Below are positions 1-8,363 of a DNA stretch of 64,000 nucleotides, one piece after another. The DNA lies in NCBI RefSeq assembly GCF_900163715.1, contig NZ_FWFF01000010.1, forward strand, positions 1 to 64,000. The letters are read 5' to 3'. A model generated the notes under the pieces. That model made no database searches, had not been told where the DNA came from, and was given only the letters and a program-made list of their open reading frames with translations. The translations under genes and the position numbers were made by a program. The stretch's first letter is position 1; each line of letters opens with the position of its first letter. The stretch comes from Brevibacterium yomogidense (GTDB lineage Bacteria > Actinomycetota > Actinomycetes > Actinomycetales > Brevibacteriaceae).

Positions 1-52
1 GACGAAGCGGCCTGACGAAGCGGCCTGACGAAGCGGCCTGACGAAGCGGCCT
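1..52. repeat. 13-bp tandem repeat, four copies, at window edge
   Basis: The unit GACGAAGCGGCCT is repeated four times head to tail, followed by one degenerate copy to about position 65 and by two copies of CGGCACGCGG. It lies just downstream of the mycothione reductase stop codon. The unit is not a multiple of three, so it is unlikely to be coding. More copies may lie outside the window. Confidence 0.85.
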
Positions 53-84
53 GACTGAGCGGCACGCGGGCGGCACGCGGACCG

Positions 85-1548
85 CTACGCGAAGTCGAGG
101 TCTAGCAGCGCGTTCTCGACGACCTCGGGCAGGGCCGGGTGGATCCAGTACTGGCCGTGGGCGACCTCGTCCGCCCGCTGGCCGAACGCCATCGCCTGGA
201 TGAGCGGCTGGATGATCATCGACGCCTCCGGGCCCATGATGTGAGCCCCGAGGATGCGTCGGGTGTCCTTGTCCGCGATGACCTTCGCGAATCCGGTCCG
301 ATCCTCCAGGGCCCACCCGTACGCGACGCCCGCGTAGTCGCGGCGTCCCACGGTGACGGCGGCGCCCGAGGCCCGGGCCTCCTCCTCCGTCATCCCGACG
401 GTGGCGATCTGCGGACGGGTGAAGACGGCGGCGGGCACGGCATGGTGCCGGGTGGCCGTGAGGTCCGCCTCCTGCGCGCCGCCCGGTGTCCCGGAGGCGA
501 GGTCGACGAGGAGGTTGCGCTGGACGACGTCGGCCTCGTGGTTCGCGACGTGCTTGAGCTGGTAGGGCGAGCAGACGTCGCCCAGGGCGAACACGCCGGG
601 CAGCGGATCGCCGCCGCTGAGCACGCGCTGGTGGGCGTCGACCGACAGCCTGCCATCGGCGTGCACATCGAGCCCTGCGGCCACGGGATCCAGACCGGCG
701 GAGTTCGGCTCGCGGCCGACGGCCAGCAGGAGGCGCTCCACGACGATCGGCTCGGGGACCTCGGCGCCGGGGACGCGGCCCGTGGACGCGAAGGTGACCC
801 GCACCCGTCCGTCGTCGGTGAGGGAGACCTCCGAGGCCTCGATGCCGAAGCGGACGTCGTTCTCCGCGGCGAACGCCGCCGTGTAGGCGGCGGACACCTC
901 TGCGTCCTGGTGGGCGAGCATGCTGTCGCCGCGCACGGCCACCGTGGTGTCCGTGCCGATCGAGGTGAAGATGTGCGCGAACTCCGCGGCGATGTATCCG
1001 GAGCCCAGGACGAGGACGGAGTCCGGACGGTCGTCGACCCGCATGATGGAGCGCGAGGTGTGGATCGGGTGGCCCGGTTCGTCGACCAGCGCGGGATCCA
1101 GCCCCGGGATGGCCGGCACGACGGGGTGCGCACCGGCTGCGATGACGATGCGATCCGCCGTCACCTCGGAGCCGCCGTCGCCCATGAGCGAGTGCGTGCC
1201 CGTGAAGCGCAGATGCTCCGTCAGCACGGTGGTGTTGTCGAGCTCTTCGCTGCGATAGCGGCGGCCCGCGGACTCGATCTCGTCGATGCGGGCGAACACG
1301 CGATCGCGGATGGCGGGCCAATCGGCCGATGCGAAGTCCGTCTGGAGCCCGAGGTCCCGGGAGTCAGTCGCCTGGCGTGCGACGTCGGCGACATGGACGT
1401 ACATCTTCGTGGGGATGCACCCTGCGTTGAGGCAGGTGCCGCCGAACAGGGACGGCTCTGCGATCGCGACCCGCAGATCCGCGAAGCGGTCGTCGAGGAT
1501 GGAGTTCCCTGAGCCGGTGCCGATGACGAGCACGTCGAAATGAGTCAT
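85..1548 (-). CDS. mtr: Mycothione reductase
   Basis: Reduces oxidised mycothiol (mycothione) with NADPH, keeping the actinobacterial thiol pool reduced in the cytosol. The 487-residue protein has the layout of flavoprotein disulfide reductases: an N-terminal FAD loop (VIGTGSGN), the redox pair in GGTCLNAGCIPTK (Cys39 and Cys44), an NAD(P) loop GSGYIAAEF near residue 182, and a C-terminal dimer domain with the HPALPEVVENA active-site base. The FAD loop reads GTGSGN rather than the GGGTAG of lipoamide dehydrogenase; compare the true lipoamide dehydrogenase at 10221-11612. It lies downstream of glnA on the same strand but behind a hairpin, so it is probably transcribed separately. Length and motifs fit the family closely. 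Confidence 0.93.
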   Translation of the reverse strand: MTHFDVLVIGTGSGNSILDDRFADLRVAIAEPSLFGGTCLNAGCIPTKMYVHVADVARQATDSRDLGLQTDFASADWPAIRDRVFARIDEIESAGRRYRSEELDNTTVLTEHLRFTGTHSLMGDGGSEVTADRIVIAAGAHPVVPAIPGLDPALVDEPGHPIHTSRSIMRVDDRPDSVLVLGSGYIAAEFAHIFTSIGTDTTVAVRGDSMLAHQDAEVSAAYTAAFAAENDVRFGIEASEVSLTDDGRVRVTFASTGRVPGAEVPEPIVVERLLLAVGREPNSAGLDPVAAGLDVHADGRLSVDAHQRVLSGGDPLPGVFALGDVCSPYQLKHVANHEADVVQRNLLVDLASGTPGGAQEADLTATRHHAVPAAVFTRPQIATVGMTEEEARASGAAVTVGRRDYAGVAYGWALEDRTGFAKVIADKDTRRILGAHIMGPEASMIIQPLIQAMAFGQRADEVAHGQYWIHPALPEVVENALLDLDFA

Positions 1549-1562
1549 GCGGGAAGTCTAAC

Positions 1563-1591
1563 GAGGGGCCCCGCCGTCGGCGGGACCCCTC
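1563..1591 (-). terminator. Hairpin between glnA and mtr
   Basis: A 13-bp stem with one mismatch and a 3-base loop lies between the glnA stop and the mtr start. There is no T-tract. It probably ends glnA transcription, although it overlaps the region where an mtr promoter would have to sit. Confidence 0.6.
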
Positions 1592-1611
1592 AGAGTGTGG
1601 ACTGGATCGGG

Positions 1612-3036
1612 TCAGAGCGAGTAGTAGAGCTCGAACTCGGTCGGAGTCGGACGGAGGCGTGCGACCTCGATCTCCTCTTCGCGCTTGTAGCGGATCCAGG
1701 TCTCGATGAGGTCCTCGGTGAAGACGTCACCGGCCGTGAGGAAGTCCATGTCCTGCTCGAGTGCGAGAAGAGCCTCGTCGAGCGACCCGGGGATGGTCTC
1801 GATCCCCTCCAGCTCCTCCGGGGGGAGCTCGTAGAGGTCCTTGTCGATGGGCTCCGGCGGCTCGATGCGGTTCTTGATCCCGTCCAGGCCCGCCATGAGC
1901 TGCGCGGCGAATGCGAGGTACGGGTTCGACGACGGGTCGGGGACGCGGAATTCGAGGCGCTTCGCCTTGGGGGAGGAGCCCGTGACCGGGATGCGGATCG
2001 CGGCGGAGCGGTTGCCCGATGAGTACACCAGGTTCACCGGTGCCTCGTACCCGGGGACCAGTCGACGGTAGGAGTTGATCGTCGGGTTCGTGAAGGCGAG
2101 GACGGCACCGGCGTGCTCGATGAGGCCGCCGACGTACCAGCGCGCCAGGTCGGACAGGCCCGCGTAGCCGTTCTCGTCGTAGAACAGCGGCTTGCCGTCC
2201 TTCCAGAGTGACTGGTGGCAGTGCATGCCGGAGCCGTTGTCGTCGAACATCGGCTTGGGCATGAACGTCGCGGACTTGCCGTTCTCCGTCGCGACGTTCT
2301 TCACCACGTACTTGAAGTCCAGGAGCTGGTCCGCCGCGTGCTTGAGCGTGTTGAACGTGTAGTTGATCTCCTGCTGACCGGCCGTCCCGACTTCGTGGTG
2401 CGCGCGCTCGACGCTGAAGCCGATCTGCGCGAGCGTCAGCGAGATCTCATCGCGGATGTCTGCGAAGTGGTCCTGGGGCGACACCGGGAAGTAGCCGCCC
2501 TTCATGGGTGTCTTGTAGCCGAGGTTGCCGCCCGGCTCATCCGCGCCTGTGTTCCACGCCGCCTCGATCGAATCGATCTGGTAGAAGCTGTGTCCCGGAG
2601 TCGTCTGGTAGCGGATGTCGTCGAACAGGTAGAACTCCGCCTCTGCTCCGAAGAACACGGTGTCCGCGATGCCCGTGCTCTTGAGGTAGGCCTCGGCCTT
2701 CTCCGCGACCTGGCGCGGATCCCGGGAGTACGGCTCATCCGTGAACGGATCGACGATCGAATGGGTGATGACGAGCGTCTTCGCCTCACGGAACGGATCG
2801 ATGTAGGCCGAGCTCACATCCGCGAGCAGCTTCATGTCCGACTCGTGGATACCGCGGAAGCCGCGGATCGACGAGCCGTCGAACAGCAGGCCCTCGGTGA
2901 TCTCGTCCTCGCCGTACGCCTGCGCTGGAAGGTTGAAGTGCTGGACGACGCCCGGCAGATCGCAGAAGCGGATGTCGACGAACTGGACCTCCTGCTTCTG
3001 GACGAATTCGATGAGCTCCTGTGCTGTCGTGAACAC
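1612..3036 (-). CDS. glnA: Type I glutamine synthetase
   Basis: Makes glutamine from glutamate, ammonia and ATP; a cytosolic dodecamer and the main ammonia-assimilating enzyme. The GTG at 3034-3036 is chosen because it is preceded by CAGGAG and gives [11 protein letters not shown] at the N-terminus and a 474-residue product, the usual GlnA-I length; the reading frame stays open 21 codons upstream. Visible motifs are [24 protein letters not shown] (metal and glutamate site) and [19 protein letters not shown]. The C-terminal [10 protein letters not shown] contains the tyrosine that GlnE adenylylates in this class, so activity is probably controlled by adenylylation. Neighbours (RDD protein, DUF4191, lipA, lipB) match the usual actinobacterial glnA1 context. 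Confidence 0.96.
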   Translation of the reverse strand: MFTTAQELIEFVQKQEVQFVDIRFCDLPGVVQHFNLPAQAYGEDEITEGLLFDGSSIRGFRGIHESDMKLLADVSSAYIDPFREAKTLVITHSIVDPFTDEPYSRDPRQVAEKAEAYLKSTGIADTVFFGAEAEFYLFDDIRYQTTPGHSFYQIDSIEAAWNTGADEPGGNLGYKTPMKGGYFPVSPQDHFADIRDEISLTLAQIGFSVERAHHEVGTAGQQEINYTFNTLKHAADQLLDFKYVVKNVATENGKSATFMPKPMFDDNGSGMHCHQSLWKDGKPLFYDENGYAGLSDLARWYVGGLIEHAGAVLAFTNPTINSYRRLVPGYEAPVNLVYSSGNRSAAIRIPVTGSSPKAKRLEFRVPDPSSNPYLAFAAQLMAGLDGIKNRIEPPEPIDKDLYELPPEELEGIETIPGSLDEALLALEQDMDFLTAGDVFTEDLIETWIRYKREEEIEVARLRPTPTEFELYYSL

Positions 3037-3125
3037 GCGCACTCTCCTGCTTTCGATTGTGTGTCGGTGAGTCCGGGCGACGGGCCGCCGTGTCGCCACG
3101 GGGTCCGGACGTCCGATCCGCTCTC

Positions 3126-3131
3126 ATTCTA
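3126..3131 (-). promoter_or_regulatory. Possible -10 box of glnA
   Basis: TAGAAT on the minus strand fits the actinobacterial TANNNT -10 and would give a leader of roughly 80 bases before the GTG of glnA. I see no convincing -35. Confidence 0.35.
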
Positions 3132-3243
3132 TCGACCAGAGGCACCTCCCTCGCCACCCGAATGTTCTGCGCGTGTTCAGGGGGAGGCTCTTGACCCGCA
3201 TCATGGCGTTCGACGTGCGCACAGAGGGCACGGAGGCATCGAC

Positions 3244-3249
3244 TAGCCT
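3244..3249 (+). promoter_or_regulatory. -10 box of a leaderless transcript (RDD gene)
   Basis: TAGCCT ends exactly 7 bases before the ATG at 3257, so transcription would start at or next to the start codon. The same spacing recurs before many genes in this window. Confidence 0.5.
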
Positions 3250-3256
3250 GGGACGC

Positions 3257-3739
3257 ATGGTTTCCAAGGGTGAGGACGGCGCGGGCAGGTCCGAGTGGCT
3301 GACGGGTCCGACGCTGCCGGAGGGGTCATGGCCGGGCCGCCGGCTGGGTCTTCCGCAGGAGGGTCCGGGGGCGGTCGCATCGATGCTGCGCAGGGTCGGC
3401 GGCATCGTGATCGACTGGGTGCTCGCCATCATGATCGCGAACCTCGCGCTCGACCTCGACCTCCTGGCCATGAACATCGCGATCCACTCCATCTTCGCAG
3501 TGCTCTACCTGCTGAGCGTGTGGCTCATGGGACGCACGCCGGGCCACCTGGCGATGGGGATCGGCGTGGTCGACATCGAGACGCGGGGGACCCTCGCGTC
3601 GACCGGGCCGGTCGGCCTGCTCCGCGCGCTCGTCCGGACGGTGCTCGTCTGCCTGGTGCTCCCCGTCGTCATCGCCGATCCCGATGGCCGCGGACTCCAC
3701 GACCTGGCGACCCGCACCGTCGTCGTGCGCACCCGCTGA
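3257..3739 (+). CDS. RDD family membrane protein
   Basis: A 160-residue integral membrane protein with the RDD domain from about residue 45: MLRRVGGIVIDWVLAIMIA carries the conserved Arg and Asp of the first helix, followed by a helix around SIFAVLYLLSVWLM, the GRTPGHLAMGIGVVD motif, and a third helix VRTVLVCLVLPVVI ending in DPDGRGLHDLATRTVVV. The function of single RDD proteins is not settled; transport roles have been proposed. The ATG at 3257 is preferred over an in-frame upstream ATG because the conserved part begins later and a TAGCCT box sits 7 bases in front of it. It diverges from glnA, an arrangement common in actinobacteria. Confidence 0.88.
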   Translation: MVSKGEDGAGRSEWLTGPTLPEGSWPGRRLGLPQEGPGAVASMLRRVGGIVIDWVLAIMIANLALDLDLLAMNIAIHSIFAVLYLLSVWLMGRTPGHLAMGIGVVDIETRGTLASTGPVGLLRALVRTVLVCLVLPVVIADPDGRGLHDLATRTVVVRTR

Positions 3740-3783
3740 CCGCGGCTGTTCATCCAGCAGGATCGTCACACAGCGCAACGGCT

Positions 3784-3816
3784 GAGGGCCGCACCGAACT
3801 GATCGGTGCGGCCCTC
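3784..3816. terminator. Bidirectional terminator between the RDD and DUF4191 genes
   Basis: A perfect 14-bp stem with a 5-base loop lies between two convergent genes. It can fold on either strand and so can end both transcripts. No T-tract. Confidence 0.75.
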
Positions 3817-3847
3817 TAGCCGTTTCTGCACTGCACGGAGACGATCC

Positions 3848-3880
3848 CGCGCGTGCAGCGCGCGTGCAGCGCGCGTGCGG
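3848..3880. repeat. 11-bp tandem repeat, three copies
   Basis: Two exact copies of CGCGCGTGCAG and a third ending CGG lie immediately before the stop codon of the DUF4191 gene, in non-coding sequence. Confidence 0.8.
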
Positions 3881-3881
3881 G

Positions 3882-4640
3882 TCAGCGTCCGCGCAGTGCG
3901 CGGCGGTCCGGACGGATGTTGTTCGGATCGACGCCCTTGGGGATCGGCGGGCGGGTCGCGAGCGAGCCGATGCCGGTCAGGCGGTTCCGGACTGCGAGGA
4001 TCTCTGCCTTGTTGAGGCGCTTGGGCAGCTTGTAGAGGGTCTTCGTGAGGTTCTCCATGGGTACCTGGCCCTCGTTCTCACCGCCCTGGAACGTGTGGAC
4101 CGGGACGCCCTTGACGACCTTCTCGTGGCGGCGCTTCTGCTTCTCGAGCAGCTGCGTCACCTTGTGCCTGCTGCGGCCTTCGCCCACGAGCACCACGCCG
4201 GCCCGCCCGGTGGTGCGGAAGACCATCTCCTGCGTGCGGGGGTCGACGGCGATGGGCTGCTCATCCATCAGCCAACCGCGCCGCGCGGTGTTGAGGACCG
4301 CTCCGATCGCACCGGCCTGGCCGCGCATCTGATCGAACGCGGCGGTCTCCGCGTACCGGCCGAGCATGAACATCGCGAGCACGGCGCCGGCGAGGAGGCC
4401 GGAGATGCCCCAGAGGATGGTGCCGAAGACACCGCCGCTGACGAGCAGGCCGACGAGGACGCCGACCAGCGTGAGACCCACGAGCGCGGCGGCCATGAGC
4501 CAGGCGGAAGCGGGGTTGTGCTTCCGGGCGAGGTTGAAGACCTCGCGCATCTGCTGGATTCGGCCGTTCTTCTTGGGGGCCCGGTCCTTCTTCTTGCGGC
4601 CGAAGAGGCCCTTGCGGGGGGTTTCGCTGTTCGTTGACAT
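3882..4640 (-). CDS. DUF4191 family membrane protein
   Basis: A 252-residue actinobacterial membrane protein of unknown function. The N-terminus is very basic (GLFGRKKKDRAPKK), followed by two membrane helices at about 47-68 and 72-94 (LMAAALVGLTLVGVLVGLLV, then a Gly/Ala/Leu-rich helix), and a C-terminal cytosolic domain with the conserved YAETAAFDQMRGQAGA region and GVVLVGEGRSRHKVTQLLEKQKRR. It is 38 bases downstream of lipA on the same strand and is probably co-transcribed with it. The DUF4191-lipA-lipB cluster is conserved in actinobacteria, which suggests but does not show a link to lipoate metabolism. Confidence 0.88.
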   Translation of the reverse strand: MSTNSETPRKGLFGRKKKDRAPKKNGRIQQMREVFNLARKHNPASAWLMAAALVGLTLVGVLVGLLVSGGVFGTILWGISGLLAGAVLAMFMLGRYAETAAFDQMRGQAGAIGAVLNTARRGWLMDEQPIAVDPRTQEMVFRTTGRAGVVLVGEGRSRHKVTQLLEKQKRRHEKVVKGVPVHTFQGGENEGQVPMENLTKTLYKLPKRLNKAEILAVRNRLTGIGSLATRPPIPKGVDPNNIRPDRRALRGR

Positions 4641-4678
4641 GCTCTCGCTTCGATGCGGACGGGGTGGGAGGGGTCGAC

Positions 4679-5719
4679 TCAGTAGTGTACCTCGTCGCCC
4701 TCACCGAAGGCGTCGACGACCGCCTGCGCCTCCTGGCGGGCCGCCACGTCGCGGTCGAGGTGGGCGAGGTGGGCGGGGATCTCCTCGCCTCGTGCGCGCA
4801 TCGCCTGGGCCCACAGCTTGCCTGCACGGTAGGACGAGCGGACCAGCGGACCGGACATGACGCCCAGGAAGCCCATGCGCTCTCCCTCGTCGCGCAGATC
4901 GACGAACGTCTGCGGCTTGACCCAGCGGGTGATGGGGTGGTGACGCTCAGAGGGCCGCATGTACTGCGTGATCGTGAGGAGGTCCGTGCCGGCCTCCTTG
5001 AGGTCGTGCATGGCCTCGACGACCTCCTCGTCGGTCTCTCCCATCCCCAGGATGAGGTTCGACTTCGTCACGAGGCCGGCCTCGCGGGCCTTGGTGATGA
5101 CGGAGAGGGATCGCTCGTACCGGAATCCCGGGCGGATCCGCTTGAAGATGCGGGGAACGGTCTCCACGTTGTGGGCGAGGACCTCGGGGCGGCTGGAGAA
5201 GACCTCTGCGAGCTGGTCGTCCTTGGAATCGAAATCGGGGATGAGGAGTTCGACGCCGGTGCCCGCCCCGTCCTCGTACTCCAGCGCGTGGATCCGGCGG
5301 ACCGTCTCCGCGTACAGCCAGGCGCCGCCATCGTCGAGGTCGTCGCGGGCGACGCCCGTGATCGTGGAGTAGCGCAGTCCCATCTGACGGACGGAGTCCG
5401 CGACGCGGCGGGGCTCATCCGCGTCGAAGTCCGCCGGCTTGCCGGTGTCGATCTGGCAGAAGTCACAGCGTCGGGTGCACTGCTCACCGCCGATGAGGAA
5501 CGTGGCCTCGCGGTCCTCCCAGCACTCGAAGATGTTGGGGCAGCCGGCCTCCTCGCACACGGTGTTCAGTCCGGCGCCGCGCACGAGTGACTTGAGCTGG
5601 GTGAATTCCGGGCCGATGTTGGCCTTCGCCTTGATCCAGGCCGGCTTCTGCTCGATGGGCGTCTGCGCATTGCGCGCCTCGATGCGGAGCAGCCTGCGGC
5701 CCTCGGGTGCGAGTGTCAC
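4679..5719 (-). CDS. lipA: Lipoyl synthase
   Basis: Radical-SAM enzyme that inserts two sulfurs into protein-bound octanoyl groups, the last step of lipoyl cofactor synthesis. The 346-residue protein has both iron-sulfur clusters: the auxiliary cluster cysteines in [12 protein letters not shown] and the radical-SAM cysteines in [11 protein letters not shown]. The C-terminal RSSY motif ([11 protein letters not shown]), whose serine binds the auxiliary cluster, is present. The start is GTG with AAGGGA upstream. lipB lies about 60 bases upstream on the same strand and supplies the octanoylated substrate; a likely acceptor is the two-lipoyl-domain E2 at 8364-10199. Confidence 0.97.
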   Translation of the reverse strand: MTLAPEGRRLLRIEARNAQTPIEQKPAWIKAKANIGPEFTQLKSLVRGAGLNTVCEEAGCPNIFECWEDREATFLIGGEQCTRRCDFCQIDTGKPADFDADEPRRVADSVRQMGLRYSTITGVARDDLDDGGAWLYAETVRRIHALEYEDGAGTGVELLIPDFDSKDDQLAEVFSSRPEVLAHNVETVPRIFKRIRPGFRYERSLSVITKAREAGLVTKSNLILGMGETDEEVVEAMHDLKEAGTDLLTITQYMRPSERHHPITRWVKPQTFVDLRDEGERMGFLGVMSGPLVRSSYRAGKLWAQAMRARGEEIPAHLAHLDRDVAARQEAQAVVDAFGEGDEVHY

Positions 5720-5778
5720 GGTGGAGTCCCTTCACTGAGTGAGCGGTGGTGTCGGTATCGCCGGGCGAGTGGTCGTGG

Positions 5779-6417
5779 TCAGGCGGTGATGTGGTCGTCG
5801 AGGAGTTCTGCGAGCCGGTCTGCGATCTGCTCGGGGGTGACGGTGCGCCCCAGCTCCTGGGACATCGAGGTGACGCCGGCGTCGGCGATGCCGCAGGGGA
5901 TGATCGAGTCGAATCCCGCCGAATCGTTCGAGCAGTTCACCGCGAGTCCGTGCATGGTCACGCCGTCGTGGATGCGGATGCCGATGGCTGCGATCTTGCG
6001 CTCGGGGCCGCGGTCGTCAGCGGCGAGCCATACTCCTGCCCGTCCCTCGACGGTGCGTGCGGCGATGCCGTGCTCCGCCATGAGCGCGATGATCGCCTGC
6101 TCGATCTGCTCGACGAAGAGGCGGACGTCCTTCGGGTCCTGAAGCCGGTAGATCGCGTATGCGACGAGCTGCCCCGGGCCGTGCCAGGTGATCTTCCCGC
6201 CGCGGTCGACGTCGATGACGGGTGTGCCGTCGGTGGGCCGTTCGTGATCCTCGGTCCGCTTCCCCGCCGTGTAGACGGCGTCGTGCTCCAGGAGCAGGAG
6301 GGTGGAGGGGCGTTCCCCGCGCACCACGTCGTCGTGATAGCGAGTCTGCAGCGACCATGCGTCGCGGTAGTCGACGAGCTGCGGGTGGTATCCGAGGCGC
6401 TCCACGGTGAAAGCCAT
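5779..6417 (-). CDS. lipB: Octanoyl-[acyl-carrier-protein]:protein N-octanoyltransferase
   Basis: Transfers octanoate from acyl carrier protein to lipoyl-domain lysines, the step before LipA. The 212-residue protein has RGGKITWHGPGQLVAY, the catalytic lysine segment ERKIAAIGIR, and the catalytic cysteine in SIIPCGI preceded by GLAVNCSND. The ATG at 6415-6417 is chosen because family members begin near the conserved LGYHPQLVDYRDAW and because TACTGT lies exactly 7 bases upstream, indicating a leaderless transcript; the open frame extends 13 codons further. It probably heads a lipB-lipA-DUF4191 operon. Confidence 0.95.
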   Translation of the reverse strand: MAFTVERLGYHPQLVDYRDAWSLQTRYHDDVVRGERPSTLLLLEHDAVYTAGKRTEDHERPTDGTPVIDVDRGGKITWHGPGQLVAYAIYRLQDPKDVRLFVEQIEQAIIALMAEHGIAARTVEGRAGVWLAADDRGPERKIAAIGIRIHDGVTMHGLAVNCSNDSAGFDSIIPCGIADAGVTSMSQELGRTVTPEQIADRLAELLDDHITA

Positions 6418-6424
6418 GTGGCTC

Positions 6425-6430
6425 ACAGTA
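6425..6430 (-). promoter_or_regulatory. -10 box of a leaderless transcript (lipB)
   Basis: TACTGT on the minus strand, 7 bases before the lipB ATG. Confidence 0.5.
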
Positions 6431-6510
6431 TCCGGCGGGGCCGCGCTGCGGCGCACACCCCACTGTTAACCTCACCACGTCCATCTGGCAAAGGTGGAGG
6501 CATCCAGGAT

Positions 6511-6539
6511 AGTCAAACGATATCAAATGCACGTATACT
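6511..6539 (+). promoter_or_regulatory. Promoter of the pseudokinase-like membrane protein gene
   Basis: An AT-rich patch contains AGTCAA as a possible -35, a 17-base spacer and TATACT as -10. The -10 lies in the loop of a small inverted repeat (ATGCA ... TGCAT), which could be a regulator site. The leader to the ATG at 6597 is about 50 bases. Confidence 0.5.
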
Positions 6540-6596
6540 GCATATCACGGCGTCCGAAGGAGTGCGCGACGAAGCGCGCGGAGGGTGGGAGACAGC

Positions 6597-8189
6597 ATGG
6601 ATGCGGATGCAGCTCGATGGTCGACCGGCGGGGACTGGGCCATCGACGAGCAGATCGATTCGGCACTCCTCCGCGTGCGCCGGGACGAGGAGACGCGCTG
6701 GTTCGCCGTGGTGGATTCGGACGCGGTCGGGGAGGCCGAATCCACGGTGTGGCCGTCCGTGCGCGGTGCGAGTGTGGACGGTCGTGCCGGTCTCCTCGTC
6801 CCGCGCTGCGAGGGCGGGCTCCTGGAGGACGCCCTCCGACTGCGCGGGGGCATGTCGGCGGCGCTCGCGCTCGGTGTGCTCGATGAGGTCCTCGAGGTGC
6901 TCGAGACGGCTCCGGCGGCGCCCTGTGGCGGATCCCGCGCTGCGATCCGCAGCTTCGCGGTGGAACGGGGCGGAGGCGTGGTCCTGGTGCCGGGCCGTTT
7001 CCGGGATGGCGCGACGCGGTCGGATGCGGCCGAGCTCGGAGAGCTGCTGCACCTCGCTCTCACCGGGGCGACGTGGGAGGAGACGGGGCTGCCGGTGTCG
7101 GAGACCGCGCCCGAGGCCCCGGCCGCCGTCTCCGGACTCGTCACCGACCTGCTCGAGGGGTCGGTGCTCACCGGTGGGGCGACAGTGCCTGCGGACATCG
7201 CGGATCTGCGTGCGCGCATCGGGTGCCTGGGCCCGTCGCGTGAGCGCGGCTTCCTGCCCGCTGAGCCCGGGGTGTTCGAGGACGATGCACCGACAGGGAC
7301 TCTCAGCCCGGAACTCGTCGAGGCGCTGCGGACCTCACCGACCCGCTCTGCGCGCACGAGCGAGTCGCACCAGGTCGGGTCTCGACTGCCCGGTGCACGC
7401 GTGCCCGATCGGCCGCCTCAGGGGCGACGGTCGTCCCGGCGTCGTCGGTCGTCTGAGGGTCATCGGTCGTCCCGAGTGCCGACGGCGAACGGTGACGAGG
7501 CCAGACCACGGCGCGACCGGCGACGGGCCGAGCGGGGCAGGAGGCATGGGCGCCTCGCGACAGGCATCCTCGTCCTGTGTGCGGCGGCGGTCGCCGTGGG
7601 CGCGGTGCTCATGGGCACAGGTGCCGGATCGCACGCTGGCGACGCGGAGGCGAGGCACGCGTCGTCGCAGCCCACTCCGACCACTCCGCTCACTCCGACC
7701 AACCCGGCTGACCCGACACCCACTCCGCCGCAGCCTCCCATGCAGCCTTCGATGCCGTCCCCGTCTTCCGCTGCGCCCTCGGAGATCGGCACGCATGCAG
7801 CCGGCCCCCTCGACGCCGCAGTCGCACTCACGCGTGCCCGCGCGGAGGCTTTCGCGAACGGCGACGCGGACGCACTGGCCGCGGTGACGGTGCCCGGGTC
7901 TCCTGCGGCTGAGGCGGACGCACAGCGCACGCTGGGGGAGTGTGCCGAGTGCGCAGACGCGCTGTCCCTGTCCGACGTCGGCTTCGCAGTCGACCACGAG
8001 TCCCGCGGTGACGAGTCCCGGGGCCTGGGTGCGGAACAGGACTTTGAGGAGGGGCAGCCGCCCGCGGACGGGCAGCGGGCGCACGTGCGTGCGACGATGC
8101 GCTCCACGGGCACGGCGCCGGTCCCGGTGGTCCTCGTCCTCGAGTGGTCCGACGACCAGTGGCGCGTCCACGACGTGCGGTCGTCGTAA
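6597..8189 (+). CDS. Membrane protein with a pseudokinase-like N-terminal domain
   Basis: I do not recognise a named family. The 530-residue protein has three parts. Residues 1-240 resemble a very degenerate Ser/Thr kinase-like fold: the segment with SDAAELGELLHLALTGATWEE looks like the kinase helix-F region (D..xLG..L..LLTG), and a weakly related stretch precedes it, but no VAVK lysine, HRD or DFG motif is visible. A basic Arg/Ser-rich linker leads to one membrane helix at about 319-341 (LATGILVLCAAAVAVGAVLM), then a Pro/Thr-rich spacer and an outer domain of about 130 residues. This topology resembles actinobacterial PknB-type sensors that have lost catalysis. The ATG at 6597 is preferred to a GTG at 6585 because of its spacing from GGAGG. 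It diverges from lipB. Confidence 0.7.
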   Translation: MDADAARWSTGGDWAIDEQIDSALLRVRRDEETRWFAVVDSDAVGEAESTVWPSVRGASVDGRAGLLVPRCEGGLLEDALRLRGGMSAALALGVLDEVLEVLETAPAAPCGGSRAAIRSFAVERGGGVVLVPGRFRDGATRSDAAELGELLHLALTGATWEETGLPVSETAPEAPAAVSGLVTDLLEGSVLTGGATVPADIADLRARIGCLGPSRERGFLPAEPGVFEDDAPTGTLSPELVEALRTSPTRSARTSESHQVGSRLPGARVPDRPPQGRRSSRRRRSSEGHRSSRVPTANGDEARPRRDRRRAERGRRHGRLATGILVLCAAAVAVGAVLMGTGAGSHAGDAEARHASSQPTPTTPLTPTNPADPTPTPPQPPMQPSMPSPSSAAPSEIGTHAAGPLDAAVALTRARAEAFANGDADALAAVTVPGSPAAEADAQRTLGECAECADALSLSDVGFAVDHESRGDESRGLGAEQDFEEGQPPADGQRAHVRATMRSTGTAPVPVVLVLEWSDDQWRVHDVRSS

Positions 8190-8279
8190 GACTGGCTGTG
8201 CCGGCGTGAGGCTGTGCAGGCGTGACGCTCCGTCGCCGTGAGTCTGGGTCGTCGTGGACATCGCACCCGTGGGTGAATG

Positions 8280-8318
8280 CGTGTGGGGCGGGAGACCGAT
8301 GGTCTCCCGCCCCACACG
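8280..8318. terminator. Bidirectional terminator between the pseudokinase-like gene and sucB
   Basis: A perfect 18-bp stem with a 3-base loop lies between two convergent genes. No T-tract. Confidence 0.8.
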
Positions 8319-8363
8319 TCGACAGGTGCCGCTCAGCGCGTCAGCGCTGCGGGCTCCCGCTCA

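Noticed and set aside
1..80. CRISPR array
   Set aside because: The repeats are 13 bp, directly adjacent and without spacers.
139..1512. Long + strand open frame antisense to mtr (457 aa)
   Set aside because: It is the complement frame of a clear flavoprotein gene, lacks any motif, and such mirror frames accompany nearly every gene in this GC-rich DNA.
5746..7887. 713-aa + strand open frame across lipB and the pseudokinase-like gene
   Set aside because: It runs antisense through lipB and out of frame through the next gene, is Arg/Ser/Pro-rich, and has no ribosome-binding site or motif.
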